DNA of 64,000 nucleotides, taken from Kineosporia aurantiaca JCM 3230 (GTDB lineage Bacteria; Actinomycetota; Actinomycetes; Actinomycetales; Kineosporiaceae). This document shows, in pieces, positions 27,701-36,009 of this stretch. Each line of letters opens with the position of its first letter. The first letter of the stretch is position 1. The translations under genes and the position numbers were made by a program. The notes under the pieces were generated by a model, which worked only from the letters and a program-made list of their open reading frames with translations, did no database searches and was not told the origin of the DNA. The DNA lies in the NCBI GenBank assembly GCA_000719025.1, contig JODP01000001.1, positions 124,001-188,000 on the forward strand, given 5' to 3'.

Positions 27701-28701
27701 CGCTGGTTCTCGCTGAGTGAGCGATTGGCCTGACGGGCCGCCCAGCTGGCCCGGCGCCGCAACGTGAACACCAGCACCGCCCCGAGCAGCAGCACGGCCG
27801 CAGTCCCGATCGCCACCGCCCGGAAGAACACCGCCGGGCGCATCGCCTTGCCCTTGTCCTCCTGCGCGACCACCCGCCAGCCGTAGCCGCTGTCGTCCGG
27901 GCCGACGGCACTGGCCGCGACGATCTGCCCGCTGCCGGAAAGCACGGTCGCGCCGCGGGCCAGCCGGATCGCCCGGGTCAGCCCTTCGGGCGCGGCCCCC
28001 TCGCTGTCGGCCACCAGCTGACCGGAACCGTCCAGGACACTCAGCCGCACGCCCCGGCCCTCGCCGTAGGAGTCGACGTAACGCTGGTACCCGGTGAGTC
28101 TGCGGGCCATCGCGACGTGACCGAGCAGGGTGCCCGTGGTGTCCCGGATCGGCACCGTGATCGTGGTGACGTCGCTGCCCGACAGCGGGCTGCGGAACAC
28201 CGACGACACCGAATAGCTGGCGGCGTCACTGATCTCCGGGATCCAGGACTGCTTGCGCAGGTCGTACCCCTCCGGCACGCGGTCCGGCAGATCCCCGACC
28301 ACCAGGCTGTCGGCGTCCAGCACGAAGACCGTGGAGATGTCGGTGTCGGCTGCGGACAGCGTGCGCAGGACCCGGTTGACCGTCGTCTCCCGGTCCGCCG
28401 CCCCGGAGGACTGCAGCGCCGCCACGAGGTCGGCGTCGTCGGCCACCGAAGTCATCAGCGCGGCCAGCCCGGCGTTCTGCTCGCGCAGGAAGACGTCGGC
28501 CAGGTCTGCGGTGTTCTGCATCTCGCGGTCCGCGTTCGAGCGCACCATCCGGTCGTAGGACACGACGGCGGCCGCGGTCGGCACCACGATCAGCACGGCG
28601 AGCAGCGCGAGCCCCAGGACGAACCGGCCCAGCTGCCGGGGGGCACCGGCACGGTCCTCCCGTGAACTGACGGGCTCGGCCGCAGCGGTCGCAAGGGTCA
28701 C
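24769..28701 (-). CDS. Hybrid sensor histidine kinase (Cache-PAS-PAS-HisKA-HATPase-REC-REC-HPt)
   Basis: 1310 residues starting at GTG 28701. Membrane segments at ~25-47 and ~290-312 enclose an extracytoplasmic dCache-like sensor. Two PAS-like domains follow (~330-445 and 450-570), then HisKA with His591 in MSHEIRTPMNG, an HATPase with N, G1 and G2 boxes (NLTHNAVKFTEHG, DTGIGIE, GGTGLGLSIS), a receiver with Asp near 881 (VVDMHMPDRDG), a second receiver with Asp near 1036 (LMDCQMPVMDG), and an HPt domain with His near 1247 (HAHSLAGAGLNL). All phosphorelay residues are intact. The signal is unknown. Divergent from a single-domain receiver gene that may accept its phosphoryl group. Confidence 0.93.
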   Translation of the reverse strand: MTLATAAAEPVSSREDRAGAPRQLGRFVLGLALLAVLIVVPTAAAVVSYDRMVRSNADREMQNTADLADVFLREQNAGLAALMTSVADDADLVAALQSSGAADRETTVNRVLRTLSAADTDISTVFVLDADSLVVGDLPDRVPEGYDLRKQSWIPEISDAASYSVSSVFRSPLSGSDVTTITVPIRDTTGTLLGHVAMARRLTGYQRYVDSYGEGRGVRLSVLDGSGQLVADSEGAAPEGLTRAIRLARGATVLSGSGQIVAASAVGPDDSGYGWRVVAQEDKGKAMRPAVFFRAVAIGTAAVLLLGAVLVFTLRRRASWAARQANRSLSENQRQMRDLANSSPGVLLRLDPHGVVDFCSVAGEQLLGISPDELAGRELAPFLVAESEPDTAARLQTLVSTGEQQVFLARTRGPGGTRRIVECNFRSRAEAAQEIWGSLQDVTDRLSARDQVEQLFQLSTDFMAVADFSGRLVLTNPVWSASLGIGPEQLLGQRFEEVFHGSDEADRRRVADQLARLVSEPGVATFENRYVRDDSTRVLLWTAASDPDRRLIYAVGRDITAQKELQNALAETRDQALEASRLKSEFVATMSHEIRTPMNGVIGLTDLLLGTPLTETQRRYVEGVRTAGDALLTVINDILDFSRIEAGRLLLDKVDFRLEDVVDDVVTLVRQNATAKGLELTVEYEPGVPFALNGDPGRLRQILLNLTHNAVKFTEHGGVSIAVTPGRPRSDGQVPVNFAVSDTGIGIEPGRLDLLFEPFRQADEGTSRAYGGTGLGLSISRRLADLMGGTIRATSSPGRGATFVAELMFAPAADWGRSVRGRDARGLAVLIVDDNEVNRLVMTTQLTRWGMRPVAAASAAEAMDLLTNRSAPAGGYDLAVVDMHMPDRDGIGLIAEIRREPVLSGLPIILVTSGEEVDDPTADEHGISARLTKPVRQSDLFGALTRVGVPTVEAEPGVAEVPESPPAEAAVPAPEPAEPEPDRPGGFHLLLVEDNDINQTVALGILSQLGYQVDVAGHGEQALTMTEQHSYDAILMDCQMPVMDGYRATVELRKRPGTRTVPIIAMTAATFAADRQRCFDSGMDDFIAKPVRATTLQATLNRWLRLGKDEPPAGRAERTQPMEDHFSAVRDRIAAIRESEHAVVTPVPVGVLAADRPTVPAQPGPDRQTLVEESPAGPIPAGSGREGPVIADTDERIAELLGDGTEFEVELVRDIISSFLSRTVDLFQRLSLAVTADDAEAAYLHAHSLAGAGLNLGTVRVVEIARQIEAEAKAGRPGQCGQLLVDLEVALDQARVGLRDIAANLPDPTP

Positions 28702-28846
28702 CGAGGCAGCATCGTCAGGACCACGCGCGGGGTGAAGTGCTGGAGGGACACCGGAGTCGGGCGAATTGGTTTCTCAAGATCACTGCTCCCGGCGCCGAAA
28801 CATCCCACCGGACGAAGGTGCTGCCTACGGTTGAGGATGGCGTGTT

Positions 28847-29227
28847 ATGGCCCGGGTACTGGTGGTGGACGACGATCCGGACACCGTCCGCATCGTCACG
28901 TTCAGGCTGCAGTCGAACGGGCACCGGGTGATCGGGACCACCTCGGCGAAGACGGCCCTGCAGGCGGTCGGCGAACGCGGCCGCCCGGACGTGGCGATCC
29001 TCGACGTGACGATGCCCGAGATGAGTGGGATGGAACTGCTCGTGCACCTGCGGGCGATGGAGGGCAGCGACAACCTGCCGGCCATCTTCCTCTCTGCCCG
29101 GGTCCGGGACGACGAGGTCGAGGCGGGCCGGGCGATGGGCGCGACCTACCTGATGAAGCCGTTCATCGCCTCGGCGCTGCTGCGGGCCATCGACGAGGCG
29201 ATCGTGCCCACGTTCGACTCCTGGTAG
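28847..29227 (+). CDS. Single-domain response regulator (CheY-like receiver)
   Basis: 126 residues, receiver domain only: acidic triad Asp8-Asp10 in LVVDDDPDT, phospho-acceptor Asp53 in AILDVTMPEMSG, Ser83 in FLSARV and Lys104 in YLMKPF. No DNA-binding output domain, so it would act by protein contact or as a phosphorelay intermediate. It starts 145 bases from the divergent hybrid kinase, which already ends in an HPt domain able to pass phosphate to such a receiver; that pairing is inference. Converges on the flavin reductase gene with a 7-base gap. Confidence 0.93.
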   Translation: MARVLVVDDDPDTVRIVTFRLQSNGHRVIGTTSAKTALQAVGERGRPDVAILDVTMPEMSGMELLVHLRAMEGSDNLPAIFLSARVRDDEVEAGRAMGATYLMKPFIASALLRAIDEAIVPTFDSW

Positions 29228-29234
29228 GAACCGG

Positions 29235-29720
29235 TTAGATCCGGGTGTACGCCCCTCGGTGGTAGACCAGGGTGGTGGCCGTCTCCGCGGGCAGCGCGGC
29301 CGCGACCACCTCGCCGACCACGATGCTGTGGTCACCGGCCGAGTGGACGTCCGTGGTCCGGCACTCGAGGGTGGCCACCGCCTCGTCGAGCAGGGCCACC
29401 CCGGTCTGCTCACCGTGGTGGTGGGGAATCCGGTCGAGCTGCCCGATCAACGGACGCCCGCGGTTGGCCAGCCAGTCGGCCACCGGGCGCTGCACCTCGC
29501 TCAGCACGCTCACGCCCCAGACCCCGGCGTCCAGCACCGCGTCGTGGAACCGGGCCTCCTTCTCCACACAGACCAGGATCAGGAGCGGTTCCAGCGAGAC
29601 CGAGGTGAACGCGTTCACCGTCATCGCGTGGTCGAGCCGGCCCTCCTTGCTCGTCACCACACAGACCCCGGTGGCGAAACGCCCCACCGCCCGCCGGAAC
29701 GTGCCCTGATCCACAGCCAT
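29235..29720 (-). CDS. Flavin reductase-like domain protein
   Basis: 161 residues with the FMN-binding split-barrel signature: FRRAVGRFATGVCVVTSKEG, then AMTVNAFTSVSLEPLLILVC, and GDHSIVVGEVVAA near the end. These proteins reduce free flavin with NAD(P)H for a partner mono-oxygenase, but no partner is encoded nearby. Follows the FtsH-like gene by 9 bases on the same strand, so probably the distal gene of that transcript. Confidence 0.88.
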   Translation of the reverse strand: MAVDQGTFRRAVGRFATGVCVVTSKEGRLDHAMTVNAFTSVSLEPLLILVCVEKEARFHDAVLDAGVWGVSVLSEVQRPVADWLANRGRPLIGQLDRIPHHHGEQTGVALLDEAVATLECRTTDVHSAGDHSIVVGEVVAAALPAETATTLVYHRGAYTRI

Positions 29721-29729
29721 ACAGTCAGG

Positions 29730-31685
29730 TTAGGACGCCGGGCTGTTCCGATGGTCACGCAGGTCCACCGTGCGCTCGCGCTGGGCTGCGGTGAGCACCC
29801 GGTCGATCTCGCCACCGATCAGCTCGTGCCGCTCCACCAGCGCGTCCCGCAGGGCCTCGACCAGGTGCCGGTTGCGCCCCAGCAGCTCGCGGGTGGCCTC
29901 CTTGCGAGCGGCCAGCAGCTCCTCCATCATCCGGCGGCCCTCGCCGTCGCCCATCACCCGCGAGACCAGGTCTCCGCCGCCCAGCGGACTCCCCGGAGCG
30001 GCGGCGAACGAGATCAGCGTGCCGCCCATCCCCGCGGCGCCGATCATCTGCGCCGCCACCGTCGTCGCGTAGGTCAGGTCCCCGCTCGGCCCGGTGGAGA
30101 TGTCGCCCAAGAACAGCTCCTCGGCGACCTGCCCACCGAAGGCGATCGAGATCAGCGCGCCCAGCTCCGACCGCGAGCGGGTGTAGACGTCGTCCCGGTC
30201 ACCGTGGGCGAGCAGGCCCAGCGCGTCTGCCCGCTTGATCACGGTGAGGATCTCCAGCCGGCGCTGCGGGGCCAGCAGCCAGGCGGTGACCGCGTGCCCG
30301 GCCTCGTGGGTGGCGATCAGCCGCAGCTCGTGGTCGGTGTAGCCGACCGGCTGCCCGAGCCCGACCTCGGTGACCAACCGGGCCTGCTCGAGGTCGCTCC
30401 AGCTCATCCCCGCGGCCCCGCGGCGAACCGCGTTGACCAGCGCCTCGTCCAGCAGGTGCTCGATCATCACCGGGCTGTACCCCTGGGTCACCCCGGCCAG
30501 CGCGTCCCGGTACTCGCCGTCCGCCAGTTCCGCCTCGTGCGTCTTGCGGGACAGGAAGTGGTCGATCAGCTCGCGTCGACCGGCCTTGTCGGGCAGGCCG
30601 AAGGTCACCTTTCGGTCGAACCGCCCGGGGCGCAGCAGCGCCGGGTCGAGCGAATCGGCCCGGTTGGTGGCCGCAATCACCAGCACGTTCACCGGCTCCG
30701 GACGGGGGCGCGGGAGCTGCCGGGCGGTCGGCAGCAGCAGGTTGAGCCGGTCGATGCCCCAGCCCGCGATCCGCTGCCCGAAGGTCAGCTCGTCGAAAGA
30801 CTGCATCTGCACCAGCATCTCGTTCACCGTGGCCCCGACGTCGCCGCTGACCATCCGGTTCGTCTGCAGCGCAGCCGGAGCCACGCCGGTCACGGCCGAC
30901 CGGATCGGTCCCACCGCTCCCGCCGAACCGGTCATCCCGGCCAGCCCGGTCAGGCCGCCGCAGTCGGTCATCCCGGACGAGACCATCGGCGCGGCCACGG
31001 CCTGCGAAACCCCGCTGCGGGCCATCCCGATCGCGTCGATCTCCTCGATGAAGGCGATCGCCCCGCCCTCCCGCCGGGCCGCCTTCCGCAGGGCCTTGAA
31101 GTAGGAGCGGATCTTGCGCCCGGTGGCGCCGTAGTACATCGACTGGAACGCGGTCGCCGACACGAACAGGAACGGCACCCCCGCCTCGGCCGCCATCGCC
31201 TTGGCCATCAACGTCTTGCCGGTACCCGGAGAACCTTCGAAAAGCAGCCCCCGCCGTGCCGATCCGCCCATCTCGCGGCGGAACGTCGGGGCGGACCGGA
31301 ACAGTTCGAGAGAACGACGGACGTCCTCGGCGACCGGGGCCAGACCCTTCACATCGCTGATCCGGACGTCGATCTGGTCCGGACGGTAGAGCACGTGCGG
31401 CGAGCGCCCGGCGCCCACCGTCATCGCGACCATCGACCCGATCATCACCAGGAAGAAGGCCACGACGGTGAGCAGAAACGGGTCGATGGTGGGGAGCTGC
31501 GGAAGAATCGGCTGATTGCTGAGATAGCGGAACCAGGCCCAGGCCGCGACCAGCCCACCGCCGATCATCAGCCGGACGAGTCGTCGGCGCTGCCCTCGGG
31601 CCCGCTCGCGATCCACGTCGTCGAGCACCGGACGAACCGCCGTTCGCCGTACCCGCCGTCCTGGCAGCACCGTCTCGCTCGTCAA
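29730..31685 (-). CDS. Divergent FtsH-like membrane AAA+ metalloprotease
   Basis: About 651 residues from TTG 31685, chosen because GGAGG ends five bases before it (the frame opens at TTG 31697). Two membrane segments (about 38-58 and 68-92) precede an AAA domain: Walker A GSPGTGKT near 150, Walker B region FIEEIDAIG near 215, sensor/arginine-finger region AATNRADSLDPALLRPGRFD. A C-terminal M41 domain keeps HEAGH (near 457) and the downstream GDISTGPSGDL supplying the third zinc ligand. Odd points: Walker B Asp is Glu; a Gly/Ala-rich insertion of about 45 residues follows Walker B; another ~30 residues sit before sensor 1. Proteolysis is likely, ATPase mechanics may differ from housekeeping FtsH. 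Confidence 0.85.
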   Translation of the reverse strand: MTSETVLPGRRVRRTAVRPVLDDVDRERARGQRRRLVRLMIGGGLVAAWAWFRYLSNQPILPQLPTIDPFLLTVVAFFLVMIGSMVAMTVGAGRSPHVLYRPDQIDVRISDVKGLAPVAEDVRRSLELFRSAPTFRREMGGSARRGLLFEGSPGTGKTLMAKAMAAEAGVPFLFVSATAFQSMYYGATGRKIRSYFKALRKAARREGGAIAFIEEIDAIGMARSGVSQAVAAPMVSSGMTDCGGLTGLAGMTGSAGAVGPIRSAVTGVAPAALQTNRMVSGDVGATVNEMLVQMQSFDELTFGQRIAGWGIDRLNLLLPTARQLPRPRPEPVNVLVIAATNRADSLDPALLRPGRFDRKVTFGLPDKAGRRELIDHFLSRKTHEAELADGEYRDALAGVTQGYSPVMIEHLLDEALVNAVRRGAAGMSWSDLEQARLVTEVGLGQPVGYTDHELRLIATHEAGHAVTAWLLAPQRRLEILTVIKRADALGLLAHGDRDDVYTRSRSELGALISIAFGGQVAEELFLGDISTGPSGDLTYATTVAAQMIGAAGMGGTLISFAAAPGSPLGGGDLVSRVMGDGEGRRMMEELLAARKEATRELLGRNRHLVEALRDALVERHELIGGEIDRVLTAAQRERTVDLRDHRNSPAS

Positions 31686-31867
31686 AACGTCCTCCAAAAT
31701 TGTCCTCAGTTACCAGAACACACCGGAGGACGCGGGTTTTGCAGACTCTGCGTGACGGACCACCCACCTGGTCGATGGGCAAATCCGGCGTATCACCGAA
31801 GCCCGCTCTCCCGGCGTAATCACCCTCCATGACCAGGCCGCCGGAACCCTGGAACCGGGAAACCGGA

Positions 31868-32821
31868 CTAACCGGCCACGGTTCCCCCGAACAGATCGAT
31901 CTCCCGGCCCTTTTCGTCGGTCCGCCCGCCCGGCTGCCCCCGGACCAGGTGGTAGAACTCCAGACCCAGCACCGGCTGGGTGGCGTGATTGCTGAGGGCG
32001 AAGACGCTCCCGTCCGCGCTGACGGTGACCTGAGTGGCGTGCGCCCTTAGAGCCTCCACCTTGGCCCCGGTGTACGCCGTGGCGTCGATCGCGGCGGTGA
32101 CCTGGTTGTCCGGCACCACCATGCTCGGCAGCCGCTCCTCCGGGTCCGGACCGACATAGTCCGCACCCAGGGTCTGACGCAGCGTGCGCAGCGACTCTCG
32201 GGCCAGCGTCTCCGGCAGCACGGTCCAGTAGACCTTCGGTACCGCCCAGCCGGCGCTCTCGTCCTGAGCGCGTAGCGCGGCCAACTCGACCGCTCGCATC
32301 GTCACCAAGTGGGCCTGAACGTGGTCCGGATGCCCGTAACCGCCACCGGGCTCGTAGGTCACGACGACCTGGGGCCGCAGCTCCTGCAGGAGGGCGGCCA
32401 GCCGCTCGGCCGGCTCTTCCGGATCGGCCAGCGCGAACGCCCCCAGGGGCGGGTTGGGCGAGGGGACCACCCCGCCGTCGTGGTCGTAGGCCATGCCGGA
32501 ATCGGCGTAGACGACCTCCCCGGCGGCCCGCACCTCGGGGGCAGGCCGGCCCGGGAAGCCGGGATCGCCGAGGAACCGGTGATCGAAGACGCCCAGCGCG
32601 GTCATCGCCGAGGCCAGCTCGCCGACCCGGTAGTCACCCAGCCGCTCCGGGTTCGCCAGGTGGGCCAGCTCGGGCGGGATCACCTCGCCCTGTTCACCGC
32701 GGGTGCAGGTGACCAGGGTGACGTGGGCCCCCTCGGCCGCGTACCGGGCCATGGTGGCCCCGTTGTTGATCGTCTCGTCGTCCGGATGGGCGTGGACGAA
32801 AACGATGCTCCGGTCGGTCAT
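31868..32821 (-). CDS. mshB: N-acetyl-1-D-myo-inositol-2-amino-2-deoxy-alpha-D-glucopyranoside deacetylase
   Basis: 317-residue zinc-dependent deacetylase of the LmbE/PIG-L family, giving GlcN-Ins in mycothiol synthesis. The zinc motif AHPDDE is at 11-16 and the second His cluster in GYGHPDHVQAH near 160; CTRGEQGEVIPPELAHLANP is the substrate loop typical of MshB. ATG 32821 matches the family start; the frame continues to 32878 without need. The paralogue Mca (mycothiol conjugate amidase) is the main alternative, but length and loop favour MshB. A strong hairpin separates it from the upstream ABC operon. Confidence 0.88.
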   Translation of the reverse strand: MTDRSIVFVHAHPDDETINNGATMARYAAEGAHVTLVTCTRGEQGEVIPPELAHLANPERLGDYRVGELASAMTALGVFDHRFLGDPGFPGRPAPEVRAAGEVVYADSGMAYDHDGGVVPSPNPPLGAFALADPEEPAERLAALLQELRPQVVVTYEPGGGYGHPDHVQAHLVTMRAVELAALRAQDESAGWAVPKVYWTVLPETLARESLRTLRQTLGADYVGPDPEERLPSMVVPDNQVTAAIDATAYTGAKVEALRAHATQVTVSADGSVFALSNHATQPVLGLEFYHLVRGQPGGRTDEKGREIDLFGGTVAG

Positions 32822-32854
32822 GAGCCCATTCTGGCCCCGGCCACCGACAAACCT

Positions 32855-32889
32855 GAGGGACGCCGGTGCGGTGCGCACCGGCGTCCCTC
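32855..32889 (-). terminator. Hairpin terminator of the dpp operon
   Basis: GAGGGACGCCGGTGC pairs perfectly with GCACCGGCGTCCCTC (15 pairs, 5-base loop) 19 bases beyond the dppF stop and upstream of the mshB start. Confidence 0.88.
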
Positions 32890-32907
32890 ATTCCGATCCT
32901 TGAGGCC

Positions 32908-34014
32908 CTAGGCCGCGACGCCCGGACGGGACGGCGTGTCGCCCGGGAAGTGGCAGGCCGCCTGCGCCCCCGAAGCGGTCAGCTCCAGGCCCGGGTCCAC
33001 CTCGGCGCAGACCGACTGCGCCTTCCAGCACCGGGTCCGGAACCGGCACCCCGACGGCGGGTTGGCCGGGCTCGGCGGGTCACCCTCGAGCACGATCTGG
33101 TTGCCCTTACCCCGCATCGAAGGGTCCGGGTTCGGCACCGCCGACAGCAGCGCCTTGGTGTACGGGTGCTGCGGGTTGTTGTAGACCTGCTCCTTCTCGC
33201 CGAGTTCGACGATCCGGCCCAGGTACATCACCGCCACCCGGTGCGCGATGTGCCGCACCACCGACAGGTCGTGGGCGATGAAGATCAGCGAGATGCCCAG
33301 CCGCTGCTGCAGGTCCTGCAGCAGGTTGATGACCTGGGCCTGCACCGACACGTCGAGCGCGGAGACCGGCTCGTCGCAGATCAGCAGCTTCGGGTTCAGG
33401 GCCAGGCCCCGGGCGATCCCGATGCGCTGACGCTGACCGCCGGAGAACTGGTGGGCGTACCGGTCGATGTGCTCGGGCGACAGCCCGACCAGCGCCATCA
33501 GCTCCCGCACCCGGTCGGTGCGCTCGTTCTTCGGCACCGCGTCGGGGTGGATCTCCAGCGGCTCGGCGATGATGTCGCCGACCGTCATCCTCGGGTTCAG
33601 CGAGGTATACGGGTCCTGGAAGATCATCTGGACGTCGCGGCGCATGCCCTTGAGCTTCGCCCCGCTCGCCCCGACCATCTCCCGGCCGGTCAGCGAGATC
33701 GAGCCGGAGGTGGAGGTCTCCAGGCCGATCAGCAGCCGGGCCAGGGTGGACTTGCCGCAGCCGGACTCACCGACGACACCGATCGTCTCGCCCGGGAAGA
33801 CCTCCAGGTTCACCCCGTCGACGGCCTGGACCGCCCCGACCTGGCGCCGGATGACGATGCCCTGACGCAGCGGGAAGTGCTTGACCAGGCCCCGGACGGT
33901 GAGGATCGGGTCGGCCTCGGGACGGACCGTGTAACCGGTCTCCAGGCCGGTGTGCCGGCCCTGGCTCTCGGTGTGCGACCCGTAGTGCGGGCCCGGAGAT
34001 TCAGTGGATGCCAC
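32908..34014 (-). CDS. dppF: Peptide ABC transporter ATP-binding protein (DppF/OppF type)
   Basis: 368 residues; second ATPase of the importer. Walker [15 protein letters not shown], signature [17 protein letters not shown] and Walker [14 protein letters not shown] are intact, followed by the oligopeptide-transporter C-terminal domain with four-Cys-like [14 protein letters not shown], which in several family members holds an Fe-S cluster. Starts at GTG 34014 within the dppD 3' end (14-base overlap). Last gene of the operon, followed by a terminator. Confidence 0.93.
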   Translation of the reverse strand: MASTESPGPHYGSHTESQGRHTGLETGYTVRPEADPILTVRGLVKHFPLRQGIVIRRQVGAVQAVDGVNLEVFPGETIGVVGESGCGKSTLARLLIGLETSTSGSISLTGREMVGASGAKLKGMRRDVQMIFQDPYTSLNPRMTVGDIIAEPLEIHPDAVPKNERTDRVRELMALVGLSPEHIDRYAHQFSGGQRQRIGIARGLALNPKLLICDEPVSALDVSVQAQVINLLQDLQQRLGISLIFIAHDLSVVRHIAHRVAVMYLGRIVELGEKEQVYNNPQHPYTKALLSAVPNPDPSMRGKGNQIVLEGDPPSPANPPSGCRFRTRCWKAQSVCAEVDPGLELTASGAQAACHFPGDTPSRPGVAA

Positions 34015-35065
34015 TGGAGACGACCTCCTCGGCGAAGTGGCAGGCGGAGTAGCGGGTTCCGTCGATCTGGACCGCCGGGGGCGGCGGGTCCTGCCGGCAG
34101 ATGTCCTCGGCCCGCGGGCACCGTGGGGCGAACGGGCAGCCCGGCGGGATGTTCAGCAGGCTCGGCGGCAGACCGGGGATGGCGTAGAGCCGGTCCCCGG
34201 CGCCGGTGAGCCGCGGCATCGACTCCAGCAGGCCGACCGTGTACGGGTGGGCCGGGTTGGCGAAGACGTCGACGGCCGGGCCGTGCTCGACCGTGCGGCC
34301 GGCGTACATCACGCTGATCACGTCCGCGGTCTCGGCCACCACGCCGAGGTCGTGGGTGATCAGGATCAGGCCGCTGCCGGTCTCCCGGCGCATCTCGGCC
34401 AGCAGTTCCATGATCTGCGCCTGCACGGTGACGTCCAGGGCGGTGGTCGGCTCGTCGGCGATGATGATGTCCGGCTCCAGCGAGATCGCCATCGCGATCA
34501 TGATGCGCTGGCGCATACCGCCGGAGAACTGGTGCGGGTAGTCGCCCACCCGGGCCGCGGCGCCCGGGATCCGGACCCGGTCCATCATCTCGATGGCCTT
34601 CTTCTTCGCGTCCTTGCGGGACATCCCGCGGTGGACCTGGAAGAGCTCACCGATCTGCTCACCGACCGTGTAGACCGGGTTGAGCGCGGAGAGCGCGTCC
34701 TGGAAGACCATCGCGATCCGCTGACCGCGGTAGAGCCGGCGTTCCTTCTCCGGCATGGTCAGCAGATCCTTGCCGCGGAACTTGATCGTCCCGGAGGTGA
34801 TGTCGGCCGGCGGCATGTCGAGGATGCCCATGATCGCCTGCGCGGTCACCGACTTGCCGGAGCCGGACTCGCCCAGGATCGCCAGGGTCTGGCCCCGGAC
34901 CAGGTCGAGGTCGACCTTGTTGACCGCCTGGGCGCTGCCCTCGCGGGTGCGGAACACCACGCTCAGGTCGCGGACCTTGAGCAGCGGCTCGTTCTCGTCC
35001 ACCTCGGGCTTGCTGTCGGCCGAGCCGAGGGATTCGCTCTTCTGACTGAACATCCGCCCGCTCAC
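34001..35065 (-). CDS. dppD: Peptide ABC transporter ATP-binding protein (DppD/OppD type)
   Basis: 354 residues; first ATPase. Walker A GESGSGKSVTAQAIMG, signature QFSGGMRQRIMIAMA, Walker B IIADEPTTALDVT, and the family C-terminal CPFAPRCPRAEDIC. Start GTG 35065 overlaps the dppC stop (GTGA); ATG 35053 is an alternative. Co-translated with dppC and dppF, it would energise import through DppBC. Confidence 0.93.
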   Translation of the reverse strand: MSGRMFSQKSESLGSADSKPEVDENEPLLKVRDLSVVFRTREGSAQAVNKVDLDLVRGQTLAILGESGSGKSVTAQAIMGILDMPPADITSGTIKFRGKDLLTMPEKERRLYRGQRIAMVFQDALSALNPVYTVGEQIGELFQVHRGMSRKDAKKKAIEMMDRVRIPGAAARVGDYPHQFSGGMRQRIMIAMAISLEPDIIIADEPTTALDVTVQAQIMELLAEMRRETGSGLILITHDLGVVAETADVISVMYAGRTVEHGPAVDVFANPAHPYTVGLLESMPRLTGAGDRLYAIPGLPPSLLNIPPGCPFAPRCPRAEDICRQDPPPPAVQIDGTRYSACHFAEEVVSSGIH

Positions 35066-36009
35066 ATCGTCTTCGGGTCGAGGGCCTCGCGGACGACATC
35101 GCCCAGGGCGATGAAGGCCAGCACGGTCACGGACAGGAACAGCGCCGGGAACAGCAGCATGTGCGGGGTGCTGCGGATGTACGCCGCGGCATCGTTGATC
35201 GCGATACCCCAGGAGACCACCGGCGGCTGCAGGCCGATGCCGAGGAACGACAGCGTGGCCTCCGCCCCGATGTAGCCACCGAGGCTGATCGTGCTGATCA
35301 CGATGACCGGCGCGGCCGCGTTCGGCAGGATGTGCTTCCGGATCATCCAGCCCCGGCTGGCCCCGAACGCCCGCGAGGCGGCGACGAAGTCGGCCTGTTT
35401 CACCTGGATCACCGCGGACCGGGCGACCCGGGCGGTGGACGGCCAGGACAGGATCGAGATGGTCAGCGCCACCTTCAGGATGTTCAGGAAGTTGCTGCCC
35501 GGCGGGGTCGGGATCGAGCTCAGGATGATGATGCTGCCGAGCAGGATCGGGATGCCGATGAAGATGTCGGTGACCCGGGACAGGATGATGTCCACCCAGC
35601 CGCCGTAGAACCCCGCGTAGACACCCATCCCGGCGCCCAGCACCAGGGCGAACAGGGTGGACAGCGAGCCGACCATGATCGAGGCGCGGGCGCCGTACAT
35701 GGTGCGCGCGTAGACGTCGCAGCCCTGCACGTCGTAGCCGAACCAGGCGTGCGCGCTGGGCGACTGGCGGGCCCGCATGGCCTGACAGTCGGACGGGTCG
35801 GCGTGGGTGAACAGGCCCGGCCAGATCGCCATCACGATCAGGATCGCGATCACCACCAGCGAGGACCAGAACACCCAGGAGCCGCGCAGGGTCTCCCAGG
35901 CGTCGCCGCCCAGGGATCGCGAGCGGCCGGCCTCCGGCGCCCCCGCGGACGGGGTGCCGGGCGCACCCTCGATGTGCTCGAGGGCGACGACGGAATCGGG
36001 TTCACTCAT
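35062..36009 (-). CDS. dppC: Peptide ABC transporter permease (DppC type)
   Basis: 315 residues with an N-terminal cytosolic stretch, a first membrane segment (about 45-67), an extracytoplasmic loop with QAMRARQSPSAHAWFGYDVQ typical of DppC, and five further segments. The EAA-type coupling loop is the AASRAFGASRGWMIRKHILP region. Overlaps dppB by 8 bases and dppD by 4. Confidence 0.92.
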   Translation of the reverse strand: MSEPDSVVALEHIEGAPGTPSAGAPEAGRSRSLGGDAWETLRGSWVFWSSLVVIAILIVMAIWPGLFTHADPSDCQAMRARQSPSAHAWFGYDVQGCDVYARTMYGARASIMVGSLSTLFALVLGAGMGVYAGFYGGWVDIILSRVTDIFIGIPILLGSIIILSSIPTPPGSNFLNILKVALTISILSWPSTARVARSAVIQVKQADFVAASRAFGASRGWMIRKHILPNAAAPVIVISTISLGGYIGAEATLSFLGIGLQPPVVSWGIAINDAAAYIRSTPHMLLFPALFLSVTVLAFIALGDVVREALDPKTM

